Assembly: GCA_029339195.1 (NCBI GenBank) | Contig: JAPTJF010000281.1 | Coordinates: 1 to 64,000 of the forward strand | Reading direction: 5' to 3' | Length of the DNA stretch: 64,000 nucleotides | Source: Micractinium sp. NFX-FRZ | Lineage: Eukaryota; Chlorophyta; Trebouxiophyceae; Chlorellales; Chlorellaceae | Part shown: one piece after another, positions 21,960-33,500 of the stretch | Position numbering within the stretch: the first letter of the stretch is position 1 | Layout: each line of letters opens with the position of its first letter | Notes under the pieces: model-generated | Seen by the model: only the letters and a program-made list of their open reading frames with translations | What the model was told of the DNA's origin: nothing | Database searches by the model: none | Made by a program: the position numbers and the translations under genes

Positions 21960-24940
21960 CCGCCGCCCGGACGGCTCAGGCAGGCAGGCACACAGCCAGC
22001 GCACCTCGCGTGCGCGCACACAGACCAGAACAACAAACGCAGCCAGCGCACCTCGCCTGCGCGCAAAATAGAAGAGCACCGCCGTTGTGGTGAGCACCAC
22101 TATGGTGCCTACGGCCGCCAGCGTGCGCTGCTTCTGGGACAGCCGGTCGACCTCCACGACAGTGACGTCTGCGGGGGGGTGAGGGTTAAATTCGGGTGTG
22201 ATACTTTACAGATAATACATACACAGGAATACTAACAAAACATAAGGGCAGGGATGAGCTCCACGACAGTGGCGTCTGCAGAGGGGCGGGTTGAAGGCAG
22301 GCTGGGATGAGCTCCCACCACAGTGGCGTCTGCATGGCCTGCCCCCACCCTGCCAAGCCCAGGCCCGCCCTCCCGCCCCCACCATCTGTGAGCGGGTGCG
22401 TGAGGTTGCCGGTGCATGTGAAGGTGGTGTTGACGAGGCGCCACTTGGCGCGGCGCGGCGTGAAGAACTCGAGCCAGCCAGAATCCTCGATGAGCAGCGT
22501 CCTGCGTTGCATGTGATTGATTGATTGACTGATTGATTGATTAATTGATTGATGTGGGTTCATCCGGCAATCGGCCAATTGATTGATCCAGTCATGCGGT
22601 AGCGGGGCGGCGCGGCGCGGCGCTCGTGTTCAGTAGCCGTGCTTCTTGAGCGGCGAGAGCGGTGGCGCGGCGCAGGCGGCGGCAGCCCGCCCCTTTGGCG
22701 GCAGGCCCGCATGATGCTCATGGCAAATCAAAACACCGCAGTCGCACAGCACAGTCGCACGGCCTGCCGACCACACCTGTGCATGTGTGTGTGTTCTGTG
22801 CACAGGGTACCAACCCACCTGTCGTCGAGGTACTGGTACTGCAGGCCCCTTTTTCATTAGGTACCCACCCACCTGTCGTCGAGGTACTGGTACTGCAGGC
22901 CCCCTTTCAGCAGGCGCATGATGTTCATGGCCAACACGATTGACCGGGTGCCCGCCGACTCCTTGATGTTCACGCACTCAGCATCACTGAACCGCATGTT
23001 TTCATTCATGCTCGATCCGCCCTCTGCAGGCAAACCACACGGGAGGCAGGGCGGTGGGGAGGCGGGGGTGGCACGGTGCTCAGGGTGCTGCGCGCGCCGC
23101 CCCACGCTCCCGCTTGCAACACGGACAGGCATGTGTGGGCCCCGTCGAAGCACATGTCGGGGTGCCGCCCAGCACACTGCGCCCTCACCCAACAAGCAGG
23201 GCTCCCCCCTGCACATGCAGCGGCCTTGCTACCCCAGCAGCCTGCCACGGTACCGCTGGCGGCCTCGCTCGCCCCTCGGCCTGCCAACTCAGGGAAACGA
23301 CCTGCCTGATTGACCAACCAACCCACAACATCCCAACAACTCGCCCGGCAGCCTGACGCAGCACATGCAAGAGCCTCCCAGCGGCCTCCCGCGCCGTGCG
23401 GCCCCGCATTCCGCCCCTCCCTGCCTAACTCCCCCTCATCCCCGCATTCCGCCCCTCCCTGCCTAAAACTCCCCCTCACCCCCGCATTCCGCCCCTCCCT
23501 GCCTAACTCCCCCTCACCCCCGCATTCCGCCCCTCGCTGCCCCACTCCCCCTCACCCAGCAGCCTGCCAAAACACATGTATGGGTCGCGCACAAAGATGC
23601 ACTCGTCTGCCCAGAAGTTGAGCTGCGAGATCATCCCGCCGTTGAGCACCGTGAAGCAGCGAGCGCTGGCCTTGTTGAACTGCGGGCGGGGCGGGGCGGG
23701 GCGGGAAGGCCGAGAGGGCGTGGCGTAAGGGAGAAGGTTGAGAGAGGGCGGATGGGCGAGGGGGCAGGGTGAGAGGGGCGGGTGGGCGGGTGGGCAGACG
23801 GGTGGGTGGGTGGTTAAGCAGGCCCTCTGTCCCGAACGCTGCTGGTTGCGCAGGTGCAGGGAATGCAGGGTAGGGTGTCGGCAGGGAGAGCTGACAGCAC
23901 CTGCTCCCACCCCACATCTCCCTACCGTCACACCCTGCCCTCTGCCCGGCGCTTGCACTGCGCTGCAGCGTACCCCCTGCGGCCCTCCTGCCCGCATGGC
24001 AGCACTAACACCCGCCCAGCAAATGCGCCGCGCAGGCGACGTCCAACCCGGCACCTCAAACCAACCACAACAGCGTGCACTCTCAAGGAGGGCAAGCGAG
24101 ATCAGGGACGGAGACGAAGGACGTTTAGCCAACATTCACCGGGGGAAGAACAGGGGAACCAAGCACAGCAACTCAACAACACCATCATTACAAAACACAA
24201 TGACTCGTGCGACCAACTGCTCCCACCAAGGCGCGGGCATGAAGGTGGAGCCCCACCCACCCACCCAACCAACCAACCAACCAATCAACCAATCCAACCA
24301 GCTCAAAAGGAGGAGAAGGAGGAGAACCCAGGAAGGAAACTCACATCCATGTAGAGCAGCCCGGGCCCCTCCCCCTCAATGGTCAAGTTCCGGTTGTCAA
24401 TGATGACCGAGTCGGGAGGGAAGTCGGCCTCTGCATAGCTCCAGTTGCCCCCCCGCTTCAGCAGCACGTGTTCCACCGCCGTGTCGTTCATCGCATATGC
24501 CAGCTCCCCATAATTCCACACCTCGCGCTGCAGCCCGGGCAGCGGGAGGAGGGGGAGCGGCGGGGGGCAGTGGGGGGCAGTGGGGGCGCGGCGGGGCGGC
24601 GGCGGGGCGGCGGCGGGCGGCAGGGCATGGCAGCACGCAGCAGCAGGCCCCTGTGCGTGCACGCTGGGGCGTGCGGCTGCAAGCTACGCCCTTGAAGTGT
24701 GCGACAGAGCTGGCCACTGCCTTGCTGGGCTGCAGCTGTGGTCCCCTTACAACCAGCACACCAGCGACCCCACGCAAGGCGGGGCCAGGCCGCCGGCAGC
24801 CAGGCGGGCCCACAGCCACACACTCATGTGCCATGCGCAACGCGCAGAACGGCGACAATCGTCCGAGCCACCGATCAACGTACCTTCTCCGCAAGGCACC
24901 CCCCCAGCGCCACAAGGAGCGCGAAGAGGCGAACGGACAT
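16193..24940 (-). CDS. Receptor-like protein kinase 2 (tandem paralogue)
   Basis: Seventeen exons join in phase (634 residues): 24940-24884, 24527-24345, 23679-23556, 23023-22873, 22501-22383, 22168-22052, 21541-21420, 21082-20916, 20373-20213, 19903-19821, 19129-19034, 18416-18260, 17822-17759, 17499-17426, 16927-16860, 16555-16446, 16244-16193. Exon count and most exon phases match kinase 1. The signal peptide is MSVRLFALLVALGGCLA. The ectodomain is about 20-211 and the membrane segment about 228-246. The kinase has LGAGHFGRV, K296, HRD D488, DFG at 511-513 and SPE at 537-539. The intron after exon 20373-20213 has a GC donor. The ectodomain is strongly diverged from kinase 1 while the catalytic exons are nearly identical, suggesting different ligands with the same signalling output. 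Confidence 0.8.
17160..17400. repeat. Minisatellite in a kinase 2 intron, shared with kinase 1
   Basis: Three to four units containing 'ggcaggcagcaggcgggc' and 'ccgccggaacagcagcgg' lie in the intron after the SPE exon, the same position as in kinase 1. Confidence 0.7.
17825..18060. repeat. CAGCGCAGCACAG repeat block
   Basis: Repeated 'ggcaggagggcacagcgc' and 'cagcacggcacagcag' units fill part of the kinase 2 intron following the DFG exon. Confidence 0.8.
19190..19316. repeat. Two ghost copies of an exon start with acceptor (kinase 2)
   Basis: The start of exon 19129-19034 (minus strand ctgcag then GTGCAGCTGGTGATGCAG) is repeated at 19190-19225 and 19284-19316. The first copy is almost identical, including the upstream intron sequence. 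The acceptors are intact (ctgcag) or nearly so (ctgcgg). Confidence 0.85.
19926..19952. repeat. (GT)n microsatellite
   Basis: About 13 GT dinucleotides, just upstream (minus sense) of the kinase 2 exon 19903-19821. Confidence 0.95.
21993..22018. repeat. Ghost copy of an exon end (kinase 2 membrane exon)
   Basis: The sequence cagccagcgcacctcgc at 22042 onward, which covers the end and donor of exon 22168-22052, is repeated at 21993-22018 with one change. Confidence 0.7.
22256..22334. repeat. Two ghost copies of an exon start (kinase 2 membrane exon)
   Basis: The start of exon 22168-22052 (DVTVVEV) with its ctgc(a/g) acceptor region is repeated at 22256-22281 and 22308-22334. Each copy has a short G-rich tail. 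Confidence 0.75.
22515..22553. repeat. (GATT)n microsatellite
   Basis: About nine imperfect GATT units in a kinase 2 intron, AT-rich against a GC-rich background. Confidence 0.95.
22807..22851. repeat. Ghost copy of an exon end with donor (kinase 2)
   Basis: The end of exon 23023-22873 (reading LQYQYLDD) plus its gtgggt donor is repeated almost perfectly 54 bp further into the intron. Either donor could be used. Confidence 0.85.
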
Positions 24941-25660
24941 CAGCCCTAGCGTACACTGCTCCAGCGTCTCCTCTGCGTGGGTACAATGCGTGGGTACAAT
25001 GCACCCAGCACGGCGACTGTCAGCGTCGTCTGTGAGGCTGTGCTATGGCGGTGTGTTCCCCTCCGGTCCGCGCGATCAGTGATGAAGGACCGCGGTGTGG
25101 CGCATATCGCGCCAAAGAAGAATCAAATTGGGCAGAAGGCTTTGGTGGGCGGTTTGAAGCTGTCCGTCCACAAGGGAAACCCTGCTGACCTGGCCTCATC
25201 TACACCTGTACTCAGCCTAGCCGGCGAGGGTTGTAATGCCCTCCTTCACAATTACACACCAGGTACAAGCCTCGGGTAGGAATACAAACAGCACGAATGG
25301 CCTGCAAGTGCCGTGCATGAAGACCTTTGTGTGACAGAAAGGGCGTGGCTCAGAGAGGCACGCACAGGTCGGCTGCGTCAACAGACCCGACACCAACAGG
25401 CCTGGGGACAGCCGCGCGTGGAGGCGGCATGGCATCATTATCTGAAACATTCAGTCAGTGGAGTCAGCAAGACTCGGGTGGCAGCATTTATAGGCACAAC
25501 TCCTGCCTGCTTCCAACTAGGCACATGCGTGCGAGGGGCGGGCGCAGGGAATGGAAGGGCTGGGCAGCCTGGCTGGTCGTGTCCGCCCCGCGCCACAGCA
25601 AGCGAGTGTTTCAACTTGTCACGTCATTCACGAAGAGTCAACTGTTAGCTCACCACTCAG
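24941..25660. other. Intergenic: kinase 2 promoter and nicotinamidase 3' UTR
   Basis: The stretch holds a TGTAA on the minus strand (25252-25256), about 405 bp after the nicotinamidase stop, and a tandem 'tgcgtgggtacaa' pair near 24976-25000. No conserved frame was seen. Confidence 0.5.
25252..25256 (-). promoter_or_regulatory. Candidate poly(A) signal TGTAA (nicotinamidase)
   Basis: TGTAA on the minus strand downstream of the stop at 25661. It is the canonical chlorophyte signal, but a 5-mer is weak evidence alone. Confidence 0.35.
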
Positions 25661-27912
25661 TCAGCTTTCCACTGCACCTCTGCCATCCACCTGCAGCACT
25701 TGTGTCACCCCCTCATCAGGCCGCCCCTTCTCCCTCTGCTGCTGCTGCTGCTGCGGCGGCGGCGGCGGCGGCTGACCCTGCTGCTGCTGCCCCTCCCTTT
25801 CCGCCTGCCGCTGCTGCTGTCCGTGCTGCTGCCCCGCCTCCCCATGCTGCGGCTGCCCCTGTTGCTGCTGCCCCTCCCCTTCCTGCCGCTGCCCTTCCTG
25901 CCGCTGCTCTCCCTGCTGCTGCCGCCTCTCCTCCGCCGCCTGCCGCTCCCCGTCATCATGCCAGTGCCAGCCCAGCAGCGCTTTTCCACGCTGCAGCACC
26001 GCCCCCGCCTGCTCCATCTCTGCCACCGCGGCCCGCGATGCTGCAGCATCCACCCCAGCCACTGAAGGGGTGGAACGCGGGCACAGGGGAATCGCCGGGT
26101 GAAAATACAGGAGGACAGGGTAGTGCGCAAGCCGTATGGCCGCATGCCCCACAAGCCACGCAGCGCGGCTGCAGGCGGGCGGCAAGCCGGCGGAACAGGC
26201 GGCGCCGGTGCAGCTGCCTTTGTTTGAATACTAATAAAGTTGTCGACCTGACGACTGGGCACATGCAGTATGTATGCATCCATCCGTAACACCGGTGTGA
26301 GCCCTTCTGGCAGGCAGCTGCCCCTTGACCTTAAACTACAACTAACTACTAGCTCCCTGTGCCAAACAAACTTGAACCATAACTAACTACTTTACTGCTC
26401 CCTCTCCCCACCTGCGTCTGTGAGCAGCACCGTTGCGAACCCCTCTGCCAGGCAGCTGCCCTTCCCCTAAATAAACTTGAAGTATGAATAACTACTAGCT
26501 CCCTCTCCCCACCTGCGTCTGTGAGCAGCACCGTTGCGAACCCCTCTGCCAGGCTGTCCAGCACCGTGGCCCGCACGCAGTAGTCGGTTGCCACGCCGCA
26601 CACAAACAGCGTGCGCACGCCGCGGCAGCGCAGCCAGTCCGCCAGGCCTGCGGCATTTGAGCATGTGAGGGGCAGCAGTTGGGGATGTGGGCCTTCTTCA
26701 AAGAAGAGTCAGAACAAGGGGTTTGTTGTCTGATCAAAGGGAAACTGGCCAGTTCATGTTTACAGGGGTTGTGAGCAGCTGTGCATACTGGGCTAGAGTG
26801 AGGCAGCAGCAATGGGGCGCGGGTGAGGCAGGAGGCGGGGAAAGGGGCAGCAGGGTGGGACCAGCATCCCACCGGGCACTCGGCGCATATGCACATCACT
26901 CGCAGTGCGACGGTGCGCTGTGCTGCGCTGTGCTGCCCTGCGCTGCCCTGCTCTGGCCCCCAGCACCCCGCGCCCCCCCTCCCCTGTCACCCTGCCTGCT
27001 GTGCTCGCCAGATGCCTCTCACACCTGCCCCCAGCTTGCCTTGTGTTCCACGGCGTGTGCCCCGCTCAGAAACGGGCCGGCCGGCCGACCGGCAGGCAGG
27101 CAGGCAGGCAGGCAGGCAAGACTGCAGGCTCTCACCGGTGCTCTCAGCCCGCCCCATGCCAAAGAACGCGCTGAGTGATTCCAGGTGCGTTTGGGTGCCC
27201 TTGGAAACAATATGGGAGATGTTGGTGGTGTCCAAGCCGTCTGCAACGGGGGGTGCAAAGATGGGTTTAGGGCACGGTACATTGCCGCGCGTGCCCGAGC
27301 CTTTGGCCAGCAGCATCATCATCAGCAGCAGCAGCTCCATCAGCGCGAGAGGCGCACCTGCAAACTGGGCGCCGGCGCTGCCGGCCACGCAGTGCTGCGG
27401 GAACAGTTGGATGTCCAGCTGCTGCTGCCCTGCCGCCACCGGCAACCTCTGGCCCGGCTGCCCGCCGGGGTGGGCGGTGTGGAAGCTCACGTGACCCTGC
27501 AGGCCGCAGAGGGCCCGGCAAGTGGTCCGCCAAGAGGGAGGCTGTGGGTGCTGGCGGCGTCTGCTTCACTGCACGTGCAAGTTTCTCTTCGAATCAGAGG
27601 GAGGCAGGCGCAGGAAGAGTATCTGCTGAGCAGCCGCAACCAAAAACTTACAGGAGGGTGCCAGTCGCGGCTGGCGACCACTACGGTGCCAGCAGCGGCG
27701 GCCGCCGCGGACAGGGCGTTCACCAGCGGCAGCAGGCTGGGCGCGCCGGGCACGGGCAGACTGCCGCTGACAAAGTCGCGCTGCAAATCTACTATTACAA
27801 GTGCCGAGCCGTGCGTGAAACCGAGCGCGGAGCCGGGCTGGGAGCCTAGAGCGTGCTGCTCGCGGCTGGCACCAGGGCACCCTGAACCGGCGGAGTTTTG
27901 CGGCCAGGACAT
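25661..27912 (-). CDS. PNC1: Nicotinamidase with a Q-rich C-terminal tail
   Basis: Five exons join in phase (346 residues): 27912-27652, 27496-27358, 27240-27136, 26647-26513 and 26061-25661. Nicotinamidase hydrolyses nicotinamide to nicotinate plus ammonia in NAD salvage. Family motifs are intact: VIVDLQRDF (D42), DWHPPGHVSF (metal ligands around D83 and H85), LFPQHCV, VSKG (K147) and GVATDYCVRATVLDS with the nucleophile C192. D42-K147-C192 is the expected triad. The last exon, after a short helical segment (VAEMEQAGAVLQRG), encodes about 90 residues of Gln/Glu/Arg/Pro low complexity that yeast Pnc1 (about 216 residues) lacks. The start is the only Met in the first open exon and there is no obvious targeting peptide. 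The gene is co-oriented with the next gene across 277 bp. Confidence 0.85.
26286..26460. repeat. Two ghost copies of an exon end with donor (nicotinamidase)
   Basis: The end of exon 26647-26513 (SLAEGFATVLLTDA plus a gtgggg donor), together with the 'actactagctccct' intron start, recurs at 26403-26460 (near identical) and 26286-26320 (decayed). Confidence 0.85.
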
Positions 27913-28188
27913 TTGTGTGACCTATTCGGGCAGTGCATGTCGTCAGAAACCAGACAAATCAACGGGTAGCGGCCCATCCGCTCCTTGTCTTCACCGCCGG
28001 CTGCACCCAGCTTCCAGCCCGCGTGGCGGTACACTCCCCTTGCAGAGCTTCCACCCTAAAGCTGCCGCCTGCCAGGCTGGATGAGCATGACAACTTTCAC
28101 AGGATGATATCATAAAAGCAGAACACCAAGTTCATTGCTCCTGGAGGTGGTCGGCCCCATCACGGCGTACCGCACGCCCGCCGGTCGC
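27913..28188. other. Short intergenic, head-to-tail
   Basis: About 276 bp separate two minus-strand genes. It must hold the nicotinamidase promoter and the upstream gene's 3' end. No signal was recognised. Confidence 0.4.
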
Positions 28189-30214
28189 TCACTGCAGCCC
28201 CGCCCCCTGCGCCGCCTGCTGCCGCTGCCGCTTCATCGCCTGGTGGTCCGCAAACACCTCTGCAGCAGTTGCAGGCAAACACCCAGGTTTGCTTGATTGG
28301 CTAAGGGTTGAGAAGCGGAGATTTCCTTGTGGTCCGCAAACACCCCAAGGTGCGGATGGTTGAAACCAACACAACAGTCGCAACCCAGAGGCACAAGAAA
28401 ATGCACGGAAAGGGTTTGGGGTTGCCCACCCCACCCAGCCACCCACCTTGCACCAGCTCCCTCAGCGGGCGCTCCCAGTTGTTGGGCACCGCCGCTGCAA
28501 ACACCGTTTCCGGAAGCCCTGCAATGCATCGTGGGAGGCACAGCACACATTATTGATGGGCGCACCAGGTCCTGCTGTCAACATGCTCACACAGCTTCAT
28601 GCGAACCCAGCCCTACAATGGATCGAGGGAGCAGCACAGCACACACAGCAACAGGTGCACCGATGTCAACATGAACACACACACACACAACAGCGTCATG
28701 CGAACCCAGCACAGCGCCGGGGCAGAAATGGCGCATGGGTGGGAAGAGGCAGGAGCCGTGTCTCCGGCAGGGCAGGCGGGCAGCACGCACACAACCCCCA
28801 GAAGTGGCAACAGCACCACAACACGCACCCGACTCCCGGAAGGCTGCTATCGTCTCCATCACTTCAGCCGCATACATGCCGCTCAGGAAGCACACGCGGC
28901 GCGTGCCCAGCGGGGCCTGCAGGCGCGGGGGCCGGGCGGCGGCGTGGGGCGGGGCAGAGGGTCGTACGGCCGGCAGCAGGACTCGTGCAGGCAGGCGGCA
29001 CAGGCACCCCGTCGCAGGGCAGGTGGCGCAGTATCAGCAAGCCGGCTGCCGGTGAACAGAGAGAATCCCGCGCTGCACACGTGCACGTTCAGCGCTATGC
29101 ATGGCAGTTGTGCCTGTACAGTGGACTATGTCACAGGCACCTGTTCAAATGCCGGCACCAGGTCCAGCTCAAGGGCCGCACCTAGGCTGCCTGCCATGGC
29201 TGCTGCGGGCGCTGGCACAACCTGCACGCAAGCATGTGGGCACGCCAGCATGTGTGGGTGATTGGGTCCACAGCAGCGTGCGTGGGACCACACCAGCATG
29301 CGTGCACGGCACCTGGGCGGGTGGGCAGGATGTGGGCAGGAGGCGCAGAGACACCCAAGGAAAAATACACGGTCAGAAGACACAAGTCAAGCAGGGCACC
29401 GAAATTGAACACGCCAGCTTCCACTTCCTCCACCTTCCCTGCCTTGCAGCATCCCCCTTGCTGTGCATTGCTTGCATACAGACACAGAACACAGGCAACA
29501 CCCCGGCTTCTCATTGCTTACCCACACAGAAACACCATACAGGCAACACGCCAGCACCCACCCACCCCAGCACCCACCTTGACCATGTCTGCCTCCATCT
29601 CCTCCAGCAGAAGCCGCCGCAGGCGCTCAAATTCCAGCTGTGTGAACCCCACAGCCAGGATTGCCTGCGTGGAGCCAACGTGCCGGCAGCAAGCAAGACC
29701 AGCGGTCGGCACTTTCCGCAGCAAGAGAGTGGGCGGCATACCGGTGCCGGTTGCTGTTGCTATCACTTTTGCAACGGGGCAGGGGCAGGCGCGCCAATGG
29801 ATGCATTGGGGGGGGGGGGGGGGGGCCAGACAGCAATTCTGAAGCACAGACGAGGCACAGCACAAGCACCGCATTCATGGACCAACAGCGGCAGCGGCCC
29901 CTCGTGCTCACCAGCGGCCCAAACGGCTCCTCGCTGCTGCCATCCAGGGAGCCTGAGCTCTCTGCATCAAGGGCCAGCATCTTGCTGCCATCCTCCTCCT
30001 CCACCCCCCCGGGCCCGCTGCTGCTGCCGCCGCCAAACAGGCCACCAAACAGGCCCGCCGGTGGCTGGGCGCCGCGCTGCCGCCGCCGCCTCTGCTGCTG
30101 CTGCCGCTGCCATGGTTGCACGGATGGCTTCCAGCGGCCCGGCTGCTGCTGCCGTCCACCCGACTTCGCCGGCAGCGCGAGAGAGGCTCCGACACTTGCC
30201 GCCGCAAGCGACAT
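28189..30214 (-). CDS. Plastid-type protein with a DUF3783-like C-terminal domain
   Basis: Six exons join in phase (233 residues): 30214-29912, 29664-29578, 29221-29141, 28916-28829, 28518-28447 and 28259-28189. The N-terminus (MSLAAASVGASLALPAKSGG, then a basic Gln/Arg stretch) resembles a chloroplast transit peptide. It is followed by a Gly-rich linker. The ordered part starts at AILAVGFTQLEFERLRRLL and continues with VVPAPAAAMAGSLGAALEL. The C-terminus (RRVCFLSGMYAAEVMETIAAFRESGLPE, quoted in parts: VCFLSGMYAAEV, then AAAVPNNWERPLRELVQEVF) has the pattern of the small bacterial DUF3783 fold, in which a 'gm...E...l...r..gl' helix is followed by 'A..t..n..w.l..Ll.El'. Function is unknown. 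The family match is by pattern only. Confidence 0.6.
28328..28347. repeat. Ghost copy of an exon start (DUF3783-like gene)
   Basis: 'tggtccgcaaacacc', encoding part of VFADHQ in the last exon at 28241-28262, recurs about 85 bp upstream (minus sense) in the intron. Confidence 0.6.
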
Positions 30215-30506
30215 TGGCACAAGCGGGGTGAACGACCACAGCCTCCGATCGTCTCAACTCGGCAACTGGCACAGAAAACAATAAGCGGCAATCGGTTGGA
30301 CAGGAACGACAGCCTTGCCCGTTCCTTCCCGTTCCTTTGCTTTGCAAATGCAGCTTCCTGCGGCCTACGATTGAATTCCATTCTGCTCACATCCATCATA
30401 CTGCTCTGCACCTCGGGATTGCAACAGCGAGCGGCTGCACCTCTGTTCATTCAGCTTTGGTTGGGCGCCGCCATGCGCGCCTGCGCGGAGGTGTCCCCAG
30501 GTGCAC
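30215..30506. promoter_or_regulatory. Short divergent promoter region
   Basis: Only about 290 bp separate the ATG of the DUF3783-like gene (-) from the chosen ATG of the DUSP12-HAD gene (+), so the two probably share a bidirectional promoter. No TATA box was recognised. Confidence 0.45.
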
Positions 30507-33500
30507 ATGTACAGATGCACACGACTTGAGTTTCAGGATAGCGCGCTGCAGCGAAGACAGACTGTGCTCTCCCTCTCGCCGCCGCCGCCGCCGCTGCCGC
30601 CGCCGCCAGTGAACCCCTCGCCCTCTGCCGCCCAATTCGCAGGGCTGTATGTCGGCGGCATCACCGCCCTGGACCACATCGAGGCCCTGCGTATCACCCA
30701 CGTGTTGGTGAGCTCCATCAAGTCGCACCGCACAAGTGCAGCAGCTGGGCGTGCCCGGCGGTTGTGCTGCCAGGGACCGCCCCTTGCCCCTCCGAGCGCT
30801 GCTGCGCCCGCCGCCGCCGTCGGCAGCCCCACTCCCCGTCTGCCCCACCCTCATGTTCCCTGCAAGACCCTCACTATTTCCCTCCCTCCACGGTGCAGTC
30901 GGTGCTCAATGACGCTTCCAGCCTGGAGCACCCGCAGCTGGCGGCCTGCCAGCAGCGGCACTCTGTGGAGGTGGCAGACACAGAGGGAGCCAACCTGCTG
31001 AGCCTGCTGCCCGCTGCCGTGGCCTTCATCGCAGCAGCACTGGGCGGCAGCACCACCAGCACCACCAGCAGCGGCGGCGGTGGCAAGCACGGCAGCAGCA
31101 AGGTGCTGGTACACTGCGCGCAGGGGGTGTCTCGCAGCGCCGCTGTGGCAGCGGCTTACCTCATGGCGGCGTCTGCCACGTCAGCAGCTCCTGCGGAGGC
31201 GCAACAGGCCGCCGCCATCGACGCCAGCGCCAGCGGCAGTGGCCCGCTCGCGCCCGCGGAGGCGCTCAGTGTGCTGCGCCGTGCCTGGCCCTCGGCCTGC
31301 CCCAACAGCGGGTTTGATGGGCAGCTGGAGCTTTGGTATGCAATGGGGTGCCGCCTGGAGGAGAGCTACGTCCCCTACAAGCGCTTCCTGCTGCAGCAGG
31401 TGGGGCGGGGTCAAAAGGAGAGTATGTTTTTCCTGGGACAGGGGTGATCCGTCCCGTGGAAGCGCTTCCTGCTGCAGCAGGTGGGCCTGGTGTTGCTTAG
31501 CCACCGGTGTGTGTGTCAGGTCTTCGTGTGTGAGTTGGGTGCCGGCGGAAGCAGAGCTACATCCTCTGCCGAGCGCCACCCGCCCACCAACAGTCCTGTG
31601 GTCTGCATCCGCCCTGCCCTCCCTCCCTCCCTCCTGCCCTCCCTCCTGCCCGCCACCCACAGGCCCACTTTTTTCCTGCCCCCTCTCCCACCCTCCTGCC
31701 CGCCACCCGCAGGCCTGCTTTCCCCCTGCACTAAGTCTGCTCAACTCTGTTTGCACGCTTCCCCCCTGCCCTCCCTCCCTCCCTGCTGCCCGCCACCCAC
31801 AGGCCTGCTTTCCCCCTGCCCCCCCTCCTGCCCCCCTCCCCCGCACCCTTGCAGGCAGCCCAGCACTACCAGGAGACGGGGGGGCTGCCTGCCTACCCGC
31901 CTTCCTTCCTTTGCCAACTTTCACCCCTGCCCTCCCTCCCTCCTGCCCGCCCCCTTGCAGGCAGCCCAGCACTACCAGGAGACGGGCGGCCTGCCTGAGG
32001 CGGCAGCGCTGCCCCTGCCGGCAGAGGCCCCCGGGGGCGGCGCCAAGGTGTACCGCTGCCGCAAGTGCCGCTGCCTGGTGGCCACCTCGCACAACGTGGT
32101 CGACACAGAGCAGGTGGGGGGGGGGCGGCTGTGTGTGCCGGCTTGCTGCCTGGTTGGTGGGCCAACGCGGGTGAGGTCGTTCAGGGGGGGCTTGAGCGCC
32201 CATGCTTCTTGGGGCTGCTTGCAGCTGGTGGCTGGCTGGCTGGGTGGGCAGCCGCCACGGAGGGCACCTGGTGGCTGCTGCTGCTGGGGCTCCTCTCTGC
32301 TATTCCCCCTTCTTGTTCCCCTGGCTGAGTGGCTGGTGGGTGGGTGGGCGAGAGCGTTTGTGAGGCGGGTGGGCCCATGCTGTGCACGCTGGGCCGCTGG
32401 GCCGTCAGCGGCGCGGTGCCCGCTGCGCGTGCTCTGCATCGGCCTGCGTCAGCACACAGCCGTGAAGGGCGGGTGCGCAGGGTCCCAGGTTTTAAGGTTG
32501 CTTCTGAGCATGTAGCTCCTCACGGCAGCAGCACAGGCAGCTGTATAGATGCAGAGAGCCGCGCAGGTGGCGCGGTGCTGCGCCGGCCTGGTGCCCCTTG
32601 TCGCCAGCACTGCTGCCGCCTTTGCCCCCTCGAAAGCAGCACCAGCCCTGCTGCCTGGGCTCCTGCTGGCCTTGGATGGGGCTTGGGAGGTGGGCTGAGG
32701 GCGGGGCAGCTGCAACGGTGGGAGCCAAGGTCCAGAAACGAGCACTGGCCACCAGCGCCGGCGCGCTCGCGGGCGTCTGCTGCGCCCGCCCACAAGCTTC
32801 CGGTGGTGGTCTGACCCCGCCCAGCTGTGCCTGCACCAACCGGTGCCCTCATCCGCCCAGCTGCGCTCCTGTCGCGCCTGTGCCCTCCCGCGCCTGCAGG
32901 GCGCCGGCGCCGCCGCCTTCAGTTGGCGCAAGCGCGACAAGCATCAGCGGCAGGCGCTCGACAGCGGCGACGGTGGCGGCGGCGGTAGCAGCGGCAGCAG
33001 CAGCAGCACAGAGGATGGGAGCCTGTTTGTGGAGCCTCTTCGGTGGATGTGTGAGGTTGGGGGCAGCAGCGGCGACAGCGTGGTGGGCGGCGCGGTGCAA
33101 GGGAAGCTGTACTGCCCCAAGTGAGTGAGGGTGTGCGGTACGGTTGTAGGTCAGCGGTTATGGAGAGGGTACTGGGCAGGGGAGTGCACTGCCCGTAGTG
33201 CTGAGGGGTTATTTGGTAGGTTTAAGGGAAGGAAAGGGGAAGCTGCATGCACCATTTTGTGAGTATGGGCAAGGTGTGGTGCAAGGCCTTGGAAGGGTAA
33301 TGTCGGAGCTAGGATGGGCAACGCGACGAGCAAGGGCAAAGGGCAGGGGAAGCTGCCCCCACGGAGGCTGGGTGTTGGTAAAGGGTGGGGCAAGGGAAGG
33401 ATCACGGGGGACAGGTGGGGTAGGATCGAGGGTTGAGCGAAAGCGTGGGGCAAGGGTGTGCTGTCCCGAAAAGGGGTGGAGGCCTTCAACCCTCATGCTG

